A DNA stretch of 64,000 bases from Saururus chinensis (taxonomy: Eukaryota > Streptophyta > Magnoliopsida > Piperales > Saururaceae). Positions 22,640-32,274 of the stretch are shown here, in pieces; positions within the stretch are counted from its first letter, which is position 1, and each line of letters begins with the position of its first letter. Location of the stretch: the NCBI GenBank assembly GCA_035235625.1, contig CP141147.1, positions 23,108,756 through 23,172,755 of the forward strand. Reading direction: 5' to 3'. A program made the translations under genes and the position numbers. Under the pieces are notes generated by a model, which worked only from the letters and a program-made list of their open reading frames with translations, did no database searches and was not told the origin of the DNA.

Positions 22640-23914
22640 AAGGGATGCCACTCTTTTGGTAAACCCAACCCTAATGGGTCGGGTTTGGATTTGTTAAATG
22701 GTATAATAGATCGGGTTCGGGTTTAAATTTTGACCCGAACCATTCGGATTGGGTCGGATTCGGGTTTTCTATGACCCGACCCAGTTTATATAAACATAGT
22801 TAAGTTAACCCTAAAATCGTTCCCAATTCACGCTTTGCAACCAGCGCCTCTTGTCCGCCTTTTCTCCTACAACTCCGTCTAGTGTCCCTCCGATCTGGGA
22901 TTACTGGCAACAGCATCCTCCGGCTCCAGACAATTTCCAACATCTCCTACGGCTCCCCATGGTGTCCCTCTCTGGTTATGGGATTGCCAGCAACAGCATC
23001 CTCCTACTCCAAACGATTTCAAATGGTGTCCTCTCTCGATGGTTTCCAACTATTTCCTCCGGCTTCTTCCTCCAGTTTCCTCTGGCTCCCTGCCTCCCTC
23101 TAGTGTCCTGGCTACAACGTCCTCCATCTCTCGGCGATTTCCAATATCGTCCTTCAGTTTGGGTTTGAGCAAAGAAGTGACACACCAAAGGGGCGAATTT
23201 TGGGTTTTGCTAATCTCTCACTCTGTGATTTCATCTTCTTCCTTCCTCTCCTTCCCTCTGAACATCCCGCTTTTTTGCTTCTTTGGTTTATTTTTTGTAT
23301 ATAAAAGTGCAAATTTTGGACAGTTTTTTCGAGATGTCAGTTGATATTTAGGACAGAGATCTAACTTTGGAGTTTTATCTATTTTAATTTTAAATTTTTA
23401 TTTTTATTAGCAAAGAGGGTTTTTCTTCTTCTGCTACTTATATTATTTTGATTTTGAAAGTTTCTCCTATGGGTCACTTTTAGATCTTTGCCCGTTAATA
23501 CACTTCACATTGTTTTTTTTTCCAGTGGGTCACTTTTAGATCATAGCTCATTAATACACTTCACATTGTTTTTTTCTTCTGTTGAAAGTTCTCCCTGGAT
23601 CTTTGCCCGTTCAATAGTCAATACACTTCATACTGATGTGTTACCATACGAATTTAAACGGGATTTTGTTACCAAGTTCGTTGTTTTTTTACACCTCAAA
23701 ATGGATGTGAGTAGGTGTTAGTGTTAATGTATTCGGGTTGGGTCGGGTTATAGTGTTTTTAGGTCGGGTTGGGTCGGGTTCGGGTTTTTATTTTACCATT
23801 AAGATTCAGGTTTGGTATGGAATTTTTCACCCGGGTTTGGTATAGGATTCAGGTTTTAATTTTTTAAGTGGTATAGGAGTCAGGTTTACCAAACCCAACC
23901 CAGTGACATCACTA
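22640..23914. mobile_element. hAT-like non-autonomous element, 1275 bp
   Basis: The left end AAGGGATGCCAC and right end GTGACATCACTA are inverted repeats related to TAGGGATGCCAC. Flanking 8-bp direct repeats are ACCCTGTG (22632-22639) and ACCCCGTG (23915-23922), a 7/8 match; 8 bp is the hAT target size. Subterminal zones 22655-22790 and 23730-23905 are packed with GGGTCGGGTT/GACCCGAACC-like words, as in the 346-bp element at 29823. The 900-bp interior (22810-23700), starting with CCCTAAAATCGTTCCCAATT, resembles a captured leader or gene fragment with CT-rich stretches. No transposase is seen. Confidence 0.8.
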
Positions 23915-23922
23915 ACCCCGTG

Positions 23923-25440
23923 GATCGCACCGACTCACCCAAGTCCTTACTCAAGTATATAGTTCACCCTTAGGTCCCGCAGCAACATATTTAGTGAAAA
24001 TTCTTTGTCTAAGAATTATGTCACACATATATGGTTTTTGGCTAAGTGACAAAGTATATGTACGACAATACCGTTGGGGGCATATGGAAAAAAATGGCAA
24101 AAAAAAAAAATATAAAAAAGATGGAAAATGTACGGAGAAAAATAAAAATAAAAAATATATTTAAAAATATCGAAGCAAAATAAATAAGCTATTCATTCCC
24201 AAATCTAGCAAGGTGGTTATATCATGCCAAAACATCACTGGTCAGATGCCTACAAAAAATTAATGAAGTTGCTACTATAATTGTATATAGATTTCAGACC
24301 ACCTAAATATTGACATCACTCAAAGTATGATGGGCAAACTATTTAATTGACTCAATTTGACATAAGAAAAATCAATATGTCAGCTCACAAGTTTCAAGCA
24401 CCTTACAAATATCAAAGGACATCATATTTCTCATGGCAATGACAACTTTGAGAGGGTTTTTTTTTCCAAAGATACTAGAAAAGAAAATACCTTTGAGAGC
24501 AGGGAGTTGAGCATAAAAGGTTAAAGAACTTACCTTTAATGTTAAATACTAGGAATTGAGCTAATATGTGAAGCTCTCTGCAGTTCTAATCAGTTCTCAT
24601 GAACCGACCAAAGGATCCTTGGCTTTTCTTAATTACCCTACACAACTCATGTTTAAATCTACCAAGGTAATCTTACCCCCATCATCCTTTTATGCAATAC
24701 TATTTTTATACCCTTGTCATTTTCTAATTGTTGATTCTATTTTTTTTCCCAAAATACTAGACTGTTTCATCCATATTAACTGGCTTTCTGTAAGAGAGAG
24801 AGAATATACAAGGAGCTCTCACGTCTGGACAAGGAATCTATTTTGTTTTTATAAGTAGTACTTAAGTAGCTTCATATGAATCTTTGACAAATGCAATTCG
24901 ATTTTGGGTAAACGATGTTGATTTGTATTGAACAATATAATAATAGATTTGAGTACATAAGCAAATGTGAATTGAGAGCAGTGAATTGGTCTTTTTTCTG
25001 CTGAAGACTAGGAGCTGTGTTTTGTTTAATGTCATATTAGCATATTACAACCCAAAGGGGTATCTATTTAGTTTTAATGCTGTGAGGGGGAAGGGGATGC
25101 CATGCGGGATTCCATTTTGGAAGTTGGATAAGTGAGTTCGTGGAACTGCTCCAACAAAACTGACTTTATTATACTGCCTCTAAAAAAATTTACTTCATAG
25201 GTCATAACAACCATATAAGCACAAAGGTTGAAAGACATGCAATAATTGAGCACACAGAACACCTAGAGGCGATTGGGCAGCAACAGTTTTAATGTAAATA
25301 AAACTCTCCCTGCAGATGCCTAGTCTAACATCTATGAAATTCCTCCTCAAGCAGCCTCGTCTCCCATGATATTTCTGCAATCAAACCACCGGAGGAGTAA
25401 AGAGGAGAGAACTAAAACAGAAGATTAAAACACTGGACTG
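23923..25440. other. AT-rich intergenic, no gene seen
   Basis: A/T runs and short unconnected frames only. The segment 25080-25400 is less AT-rich and might be an old untranslated or exonic fragment, but nothing is recognisable. Confidence 0.3.
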
Positions 25441-25760
25441 AAGAGAATGAACTCAAATAGAAGCTTAGGGAATTTAGGGTTCGTACACGAGGAGGTGGAT
25501 GATGCAGAGCCAGAGGTCGAGCCATTGTTGAGAACTAAAGAGGATCGAGGCAGCGTCAACAGCCGCCTAGCCAGGGAGAGGGAGGGCTGGACTCTGGTTT
25601 TGGTTCCTGGAACCGGATTGTCAAATTCAAAGCTCGAAGCGTAACGAGTCTGGTTCCAAAATCGCAGAGTAAGGTGAATAAAGATGTGATTTTTTGTTTT
25701 ATATACTTGTTGAATTTTCATTTTATTGTAAAGATCCGTGTTGAAGAAGTTGTTAAGTTG

Positions 25761-26275
25761 GTGGTCGTGGGAAATAGGACGAAGCTGAAGCAGACGGAGG
25801 TGGACTTCGAGTATGTCAAGAGGTGCTGCGAGAGCCCGACGGAGGAGAACAGGAGGTTGCAGAAGGATATACAGGAGCTGGGGGCGATAAAGCTGCCCCC
25901 GCAGCTGTACATGAAGATGGCCATGTGTATGCTCCGCGCGTTCATTTCCAAGATTGACGGCGCATAAGGTGATACACATTAGCGCACATAATACTTGCGC
26001 TAACATGTAAGTATCGCGTGCGCCGTCAATCTTGGAAATGAACATCTCCCAAAGCATTTTTTACGCTCGGATCACGCAGAGAGCGGAGTATGAAAAACTC
26101 TGCCCACCATGTGCCCCTCCTGCAAGCGTGTTGCAGTCTATGCCGCCGATGCTCACCACCAACATCAACAACCGGCCAGATCCCTCCCCTCCCTCTCCCC
26201 CATCACATTAGAGCGTGTTGCAGCTGTACATGCAGATGGTTCCAAAATGCGTATTATACTCATTTTTTATCACCT
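25761..26275 (+). pseudogene. HD-Zip class II transcription factor fragment
   Basis: The frame at 25761-25924 reads [20 protein letters not shown], then [20 protein letters not shown] and QLYMKM. This is the end of the homeodomain and the leucine zipper of an HD-Zip II factor (family pattern [16 protein letters not shown]...[11 protein letters not shown]). The frame resumes at 26100-26160 with PTMCPSCKRVAVYAA, the CPSCE-like motif diagnostic of class II. About 170 bp between the halves is a foldback insertion. The helix-3 core WFQNRRA has been deleted or eroded ([10 protein letters not shown]), the rest of the homeodomain is not found upstream, and CPSCE reads CPSCK. Such factors normally bind DNA as dimers in the nucleus; this copy cannot. 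A fragment of DUF4220 lies immediately downstream, so the locus is a junction of gene shards. Confidence 0.85.
25925..26098. mobile_element. Foldback MITE in the HD-Zip fragment
   Basis: A perfect 25-bp inverted repeat lies at 25940-25964 (GTTCATTTCCAAGATTGACG...) and 26019-26043. An inner stem TTAGCGCA/TGCGCTAA lies between them, and an imperfect outer stem pairs TATGCTCCGC with GCGGAGTAT. The insertion separates QLYMKM from PTMCPSC of the HD-Zip frame. A clean target duplication is not seen, so the edges are approximate. Confidence 0.75.
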
Positions 26276-26339
26276 AGGTTTTTGGTATTAGATCTACATA
26301 TAGTGACCTTAAAATGATGGTGGTCCCCAAACCATTACT

Positions 26340-26530
26340 GCATTCTTTTTGTAGGACAACGAATTGGAGAAGGCATTTGATCAATGGCACACTCCAAGTC
26401 ATTCTAAGTAGCTTATTCTTGTGGGGCCTTGTACTTTTGGCTGAAATAATAAGTATGGGAAAGAATTTAGGCACTACGATATGCAAGCAAAGTATCATTT
26501 CAGAGGTGCCCAACCAAACACCAATAGATG
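26340..26530 (+). pseudogene. DUF4220 gene shard
   Basis: Bases here resemble the stretch at about 30378-30580 of the DUF4220 pseudogene: GACAACGAATTGGAGAAGGC aligns with GACAATGAGCTCTGGGCAAG, followed by matching TCCAAGTCATT, CTTTTGGCTG, AAGTATGGG and ATATGCAAGCAA blocks. The reading frame is broken. No other part of the gene was found around it. Confidence 0.65.
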
Positions 26531-27084
26531 GGGAGAAGAACGATTATCATCTGTTGACGAACAAGACATCTCTGAAGAGAAGGTGTCAGCCTAGGCTCAT
26601 ATCAGTGGCTCCTTCACGTGTATCTCAGCTTCAGTGATTGTTGGCCAGCCTCGAAAAATCTAACTCGTTAAAGGTACTCTTTTTTCTTTCCTTCCTTTTC
26701 TTAATGTAGATTGCAAACGGGACGTATGCTCTTGGATTCATGATTGGAAGCGAAAGATCTCAGCTACTGCTACCCACTGAAAATACTACAATATGCTTTC
26801 TAAATCTTTCATTAATTGTATTCGTTTTTATAAGCTCTATTAATTGCAATCTAAATGACACGCTCTCTTTTAATTATACCGCTGGACCATTAATACTTCT
26901 ATTGTATAGATTATTAATGCAATTTTTGATTTGTGATCTACACGAATGAAGGGAAAACTTGAAAGTCCTCCCAGAGGATGTCCGCCACGATATCCTCTAG
27001 GAAGGGGAGCCGTGATTGACCAAATGATTTGTTGTAGTACGTGCAATAATATGTGCTAGTGTATTCCTTGTCAATCCTCATAAT
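26531..27084. other. Unassigned, no gene seen
   Basis: AT-rich DNA between the DUF4220 shard and the satellite-like array. A 71-codon frame on the minus strand at 26938-27153 runs into the array and matches nothing I recognise. Confidence 0.3.
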
Positions 27085-27164
27085 TAACAGCTCCCACAAC
27101 AGATTTGAAGCTAAGTAGGAGGGATTAAGATAGAGAGAATCACTCTCATCCATTGTGGTGGGAG

Positions 27165-28057
27165 CAGGGCCGGCTCAATAAAATTTGAGGCCCAAGGCGA
27201 AATCTTAGATGAGTTTTTTTAGGTTTAATTTGATAGATTAATGTGATGAAATAATTATTAAAATTAGTTGTTCAATTACTAAACTTAACTTAAGTTTCCC
27301 AAATATCTTCTTTATTACTTCAATAAATTTATAAAGAGTTTATTTTTTATAAAAATATATATTTATTTAACTATGCACATATCAAACTACACATATATTT
27401 GTTTTAACAAAATGATGAATCCATCCCCCCCGCCCCAAAGCTGTTTTAACAAAATGACGAATGCCTCCCCCCCTCCTATATTAGGAATTGTTTATTTGTA
27501 CTATTATACTCTCTCTTTCCTATATCAATAATTATATTAAAAATTTATTAAATCGTAAAACCTGCATATTGGAGAAGAAAAAATAACCTTATAATTTTAT
27601 TTTTTTAGTACCAAACTTCTTAAATTGAACAAAATGGAGCTATTAATATAAAGATGAGAAAACTCTATTATATTTGAAAAGTGAGAAAAATATCAATATT
27701 ATTGTAAGAAATTTGGGGTCTCGGTAAAATAGTAAGATTTATAAAAATATGTAAAAGAATTGGGGCATGGGTTTTGTAAATTTCAGGCTAAAATGACAAC
27801 CTATATGTTCAATTGGTATTTTAATTTCAAATAAAGTAATTTATATGATAAATGATAATATATATCTATTATATAAAAAATGCTCAAATAACATGTAATA
27901 AAATTGGTATATATTTCTTTAATTTTCTAAAAATATGCATTTAATGAATCATGCATTATAGAAGGGGCGTAAGATTTGTGTAGTATTTAGGGGGGCCTTT
28001 GTATTTGGTGGGGCCCTAGGCAACTGCCTAAGTTGCCTAGGGGTCAAGCCGGCCCTG
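27165..28057. mobile_element. hAT-like element, 893 bp, perfect 8-bp target duplication
   Basis: The ends are CAGGGCCGGCTCAA and its near-complement TCAAGCCGGCCCTG. Both sides carry GGTGGGAG (27157-27164 and 28058-28065), a perfect 8-bp duplication as made by hAT transposases. The interior is AT-rich and non-coding. Confidence 0.9.
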
Positions 28058-28614
28058 GGTGGGAGGGGCCAATCAATACACACCACTTGGGAAAGTACAT
28101 GAGAATCTAGCGTAGATATATTCCAATGAATTTTCCTTGGTGGAGTGCTTTAATTGGCCCCTCCAACTACAACGGGTGGGAGTGCTTCACATTGGATCCG
28201 AAGCGAGGTAAAAGGGACTAAGGTCCATTGTGAAGCACTCCCACCCATTGTGGTGGGAGGGCCAATCAACTAAGGCCACTTAGGAAAATGCATGGGAATC
28301 TAATCCTGATTCCCTTGCATTTTCTCGGGTGGCATACTTTAATTGGCCCCTCCTACCACAATGGATGAGAGTGCTTTACAATAGATATGAAGTTATGTAG
28401 GAGGGATTAAAATCGGTGAGTGCTTCATAGTCTCCCACCACAATGGGGTGAGAGTGCTTCACAACGAACCTAAAGCTAGGTAAGAGGGATTATAATCAGC
28501 CGTGAAGCTCTCCCACCCATTATAGTGGGAGGGGCCATTCAATTAACATCACTTGGGAAGAGAAGTGGGAATCTTACCCAGATACCTATGCATTTTCCTA
28601 GGTAGCATGTTTTA

Positions 28615-28854
28615 GGGGCCGTTTAGATGGACATTTGGTGGAGAAATAAAAGTTGAATGATGGGTGGAATGTCTTTTCACATTATTTAAAAAAGAAATAA
28701 TGGTTTTTGAAGAAATTAGATTTTAGGTCAATTCTACTTAAATTAACATAAAAATATAATTTTTTTTTTCATTCCAAACAAAAATCACGAAAAAGTGTCT
28801 TTTCAAGCATTAAAAGCCATTTTCAAATGTCGAAAAGCAACATCCAAACACCCC
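28615..28854. mobile_element. Tourist-like (PIF/Harbinger) MITE, 240 bp
   Basis: Ends GGGGCCGTTTAGATG and CATCCAAACACCCC form an imperfect terminal inverted repeat. TTA flanks both sides (28612-28614 and 28855-28857), the usual target site of PIF/Harbinger elements. It interrupts one unit of the satellite-like array. Confidence 0.82.
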
Positions 28855-29238
28855 TTAATTGGCCCCTCCCATCACAATGAGAGGGAGTGCTTCGGAGCAT
28901 ATATGAAGCCAGGTTGGAGGTATTAAGACCAGTTGTGAAGCACTCCCACCCATTGTAATGGGAGGGGCCAATCAATTGACACCACTTGAGAAGATGCATA
29001 GGAATCTTACACACATGCTCTTGCATTTCCCTTGTGGTGTGCTTTAATTGGTCCCTCCTACCATAACGAGTGAGAGTGCTTCACAGTGGATTTGAAGCCA
29101 AGTTGGAGGAAATTGGATTTGCTATGAAGCATTCCCACCCATTGTGGTGGGAGGGGCTAATCAAATGACACTACTAGTTAAAATACATGAATATCTAAAT
29201 TCTCATTCATTTTTCTGAGTGGCTTGCTTAATGAGCCT

Positions 29239-29689
29239 AGCGTAAGCTACAAAATCATTTATCTATGGGGTCAACAACACATATATTAGTTTAACATCAT
29301 TGATATTGACACTAACTTGTGCTACCATATGCACCATTAATCTTAAATATCAACCATTTTCATTCATAGCTTAGGTTGACTCATTGTCCACGAAGAATAT
29401 GAAAAACTCTTCCCTAAAAAGAAACTCGAGATAACAACTATTTGAGGCTAAAGAAAACATAAAATATGAAGGTAGTGAAGTTAGTAAAGGGGGAAACAAT
29501 TGAATACCGCATGTCAAATTATATATTGAAAAAGGGATCGACAATCTTAATACCGGATGATAATATTGGAATAGATATGATCACTAGGTTTGTTGACAAA
29601 ACTTATTTCTATCTGATCAAATGTTTTGTAAAACAACTCAGTAAATATTCTAAGGTCAGTAACTTTGTTGACAATATTGTGCAAATTTC
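29239..29689. other. AT-rich spacer, no confident gene
   Basis: A 75-codon frame at 29466-29693 on the plus strand (MKVVKLVKGETIEYRMSNYI) ends just before the DUF4220 pseudogene. I do not recognise it, and it is short enough to be chance. Confidence 0.3.
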
Positions 29690-31960
29690 ATGAAAAAAAG
29701 GGTGACGATGGAGGTGTTCCCACAGAAATTGAAGGAGCTATTCGGTATATTTGAGTTGAGGTCAGCCATTCTAGCCAGCCTCGCCGTACAAATCATACTC
29801 AATCTTCTTGGCCAGATACAGGTAGTGATGCCACAGGGTCGGGTTCGGGTCGGGTTCGGGTCGGGTTTTGCCAAACCCGAACCCACATCACAAAGCTGTG
29901 ACTTGAACCCGGCTTGACCCGAACCCGACCCGTTTGACCCGAATAGATTAAAAAAATAATTTTTATATATTTTTATTATTTTATTTTTAATTTTTTTTAA
30001 AAAATAATATTCAAAAATATAAATTTTATATTTATATTTATATTCGGGTCGGGTCGGGTTGGATCACTAAAACCCGACCCGAACCATTAAGGTTATTTTT
30101 AAAAACCAAACCCGACCCATTAGGGTCGGGTCGGGTTTACTATTTACCCGACCCTAGTGGCATCCCTAGATACAGGAAACGCAGTAAAAATCCTATGCTG
30201 AGCATGGTTCTCTGGCTGGCTAACTTGTTAGCAGACAACATAGCTGTTTTTGCCCTGAGCCATGTCTTGGACACGGAAGTTGAGAAGGTAAACACCGATC
30301 TCATCGGCTTCTGGTCTTCATTCCTCATATTGCACCTTGGTGGTCCGGACACCATTACAGCTTATTCTATGGAAGACAATGAGCTCTGGGCAAGGCATTT
30401 GCTCAGTCTTGCATTCCAAGTCATTTTACCCATTTATTCTTCCATCCGTTGCCTTAACACAGCTAGGCTTGTGGCTCCTATTTGCCTGGTGCTTTTGGCT
30501 GGAGTGATCAAGTATGGGGAAAGAAAATGGGCACTCAGATATGCAAGCAAGGAGCAATTCATAGATGCCCAGCTTACACTATTAGATCATGATGAACGAT
30601 GGATTAGCCGGGTACTAAAAATGGATAAAGAGAGCTATTCTGAAGAAGTGTTAATTGAAGCCTATGGATGCTTCCAAATATTTCAGCCCCTCATTTTTGA
30701 CATCCCCATCGGCGTCATCGAGCTGTATCACACCCGACCCAACTTCTTGAAGAGATCTTCGGAGCATGTTTTCAAAGTCATAGGTGTAGAACTCAATTTC
30801 TTCTACGACCTCCTCTACACCAAGGCAGTAATATTTCATTCTGCATGGGGCTTACATTTGCCGCCTAACTAGTTTCATTTGTATCCTACTTGCCCTCCTC
30901 CTGTTTAATTCTGCTACAAATGGAAAGAGTTATGATCCAGCTGACATCAAGATTAGTTACGTTCTGTTGGGTGGAGCTCTCATAATAGAGGTATATGAGT
31001 TTGGCAATATGATTCTCTCAGACTTGACCATGGTTCGGCTTATGCACCTCAAGTGTAACCGGATTCTACCAGTTTTCAAGAGTCTTCTTCTTCTTTCATA
31101 CATTCGAATGCAATCGGGCAGTTCAATTTAATACGCGTTTGCGAAGCAAATAAGCCACGGAGTCCTTTTAAAGCCACGTTTTGGAAAAAGTATACTACAC
31201 TGAATTCATCCCTGTCCAACCAGCTCTCCTTACATTCGTCTGGGAGGAGCTCAGGGCCCAGGCGAGGAACTCTGATTGGGAACGTGACTTCAAGCGTCTA
31301 TACAGAGAGCGAGGGAAGCAGACTGTGTTACGAGATGCAGACAAATTGAAGGGCATTGGAGTGAATGTTCACCTGCTAACAAGCAGCCTAGAGAGAGACA
31401 TTGATAGAAGCATCTTACAATGGCATATTGCCACTGAGATGTGTGCCGACGATCCTGACCACTCTCCTCTCTCAGAAGCAGTTCGTGGTCTCTATAAGTT
31501 GAGCAAGCGTATTTGAGTCTATATGCTATACCTTCTAGTAAACCTTCCTGACATGTTGGGCACAGTTATCGGCGATAACAGGATCAGAGATACATGTTGG
31601 GATGTCAGTTCCGTCACAGGGGGTGGGCAATCCAATGAAGCCAAAGCCTCCAAGGTCCTGTTTTGTAAGGACTACACTGACCCTGATGAAGTTTTCGGAG
31701 AATCTGTCGTAAGAGATGCTCATCGTCTTGCTACTGAGCTGCGAAAGATGGAGCAGTCTGAAATTGAATGGAGCTTCATTAGTCGTGTGGCTGCAGATGT
31801 TGTATTATGCTGCGGGTCACTGTCGTGGGCATGTCCATGCTCAGCAACTTCGCTCGGGAGGAGAGCTGCTCACTCAAGTATGGCTCCTAATGGCACATAA
31901 AGGTAGAGTAGCAAATTATTTTGATTTTAGTTGGAGCACAACACTGCGAAAGATCCCATC
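29690..31960 (+). pseudogene. DUF4220-DUF594 membrane protein pseudogene
   Basis: A broken member of a plant family of unknown function that is very numerous in monocots. The N-terminal piece 29690-29822 reads MEVFPQKLKELFGIFELRSA then LASLAVQIILNLLG, a first membrane segment. After a 346-bp hAT-like insertion the frame at 30176-30870 gives YRKRSKNP, VLWLANLLADNIAVFALS, the family signature LHLGGPDTITAYSMEDNELW and further hydrophobic segments. A frame change near 30870 leads to DPADIKISYVLLGGALIIEV. DUF594 follows: SILQWHIATEMC (31181-31516), YMLYLLVNLPDML (31523 on), then after another frame change near 31800 [18 protein letters not shown] and [14 protein letters not shown], ending about 31920-31960. 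The pieces before and after the insertion are also one base out of frame with each other. With at least three frame changes, internal stops and an insertion, no full protein is possible. Confidence 0.9.
29823..30168. mobile_element. hAT-like MITE, 346 bp, perfect 8-bp target duplication
   Basis: The ends TAGTGATGCCACAGGGTCGG and (as complement) TAGGGATGCCACTAGGGTCG match at nearly every base. GATACAGG flanks both sides (29815-29822 and 30169-30176). Inside both ends lie repeated GGGTCGGGTTCGGG words; the centre is A/T-rich. It belongs to the same family as the 1275-bp element at 22640 and splits the DUF4220 pseudogene. Confidence 0.95.
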
Positions 31961-32270
31961 AGGCTCTCCATGAACATGGCCCCATAATAAAATATGTGTC
32001 ACGCAGCGATTGGTATTTTCCCAAAGGTCTATGCTCATACAATAATTTTTCATGACATCTTTATTGTATAGATTTTTTGTTTAAACGCATGTACGTGCAA
32101 CCTAATAATCCTTCCCCTTTCTCATTTACCCTTAGTAAAATCCTAATAATTTCTTATTTATACTCTATAATATATATATTTTTTAGAAGCGTCTATTTCC
32201 TCCCAAAAAAATGTTTAGAGCCCCTCACCAATGAAAAATAATAGGTATTTTTTTACAACTCAGTACCCCC
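31961..32270. other. AT-rich spacer, no gene seen
   Basis: Lies between the DUF4220 pseudogene and the second hairpin-array region. No coding or repeat structure stands out. Confidence 0.4.
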
Positions 32271-32274
32271 ATCT

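Larger units (their letters stand above)
27085..29238. repeat. Satellite-like array, ~190-bp unit, with two insertions
   Basis: Repeated blocks contain CACTCCCACCCATTGTGGTG followed by GGAGGGGCCAATCAA, and, about 90 bp on, AATTGGCCCCTCC with ACCACAATGGGTGGGAGTGC on the opposite strand, so each unit holds facing inverted motifs. AATTGGCCCCTCC recurs at about 28152, 28341, 28857 and 29045, giving a period of 188-189 bp where unbroken. The array is interrupted by a hAT-like element (27165-28057) and a Tourist-like MITE (28615-28854). No coding capacity. Confidence 0.8.

Noticed and set aside
25425..26057. 210-codon minus-strand ORF
   Set aside because: It runs antisense through the HD-Zip leucine zipper and across the foldback insertion, so it is not an independent gene.
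29829..30160. Telomere-like repeats (GGGTCGGGTTCGGG)
   Set aside because: The plant telomere word is TTTAGGG; here the words are the subterminal repeats of a hAT-like element with perfect 8-bp target duplications.
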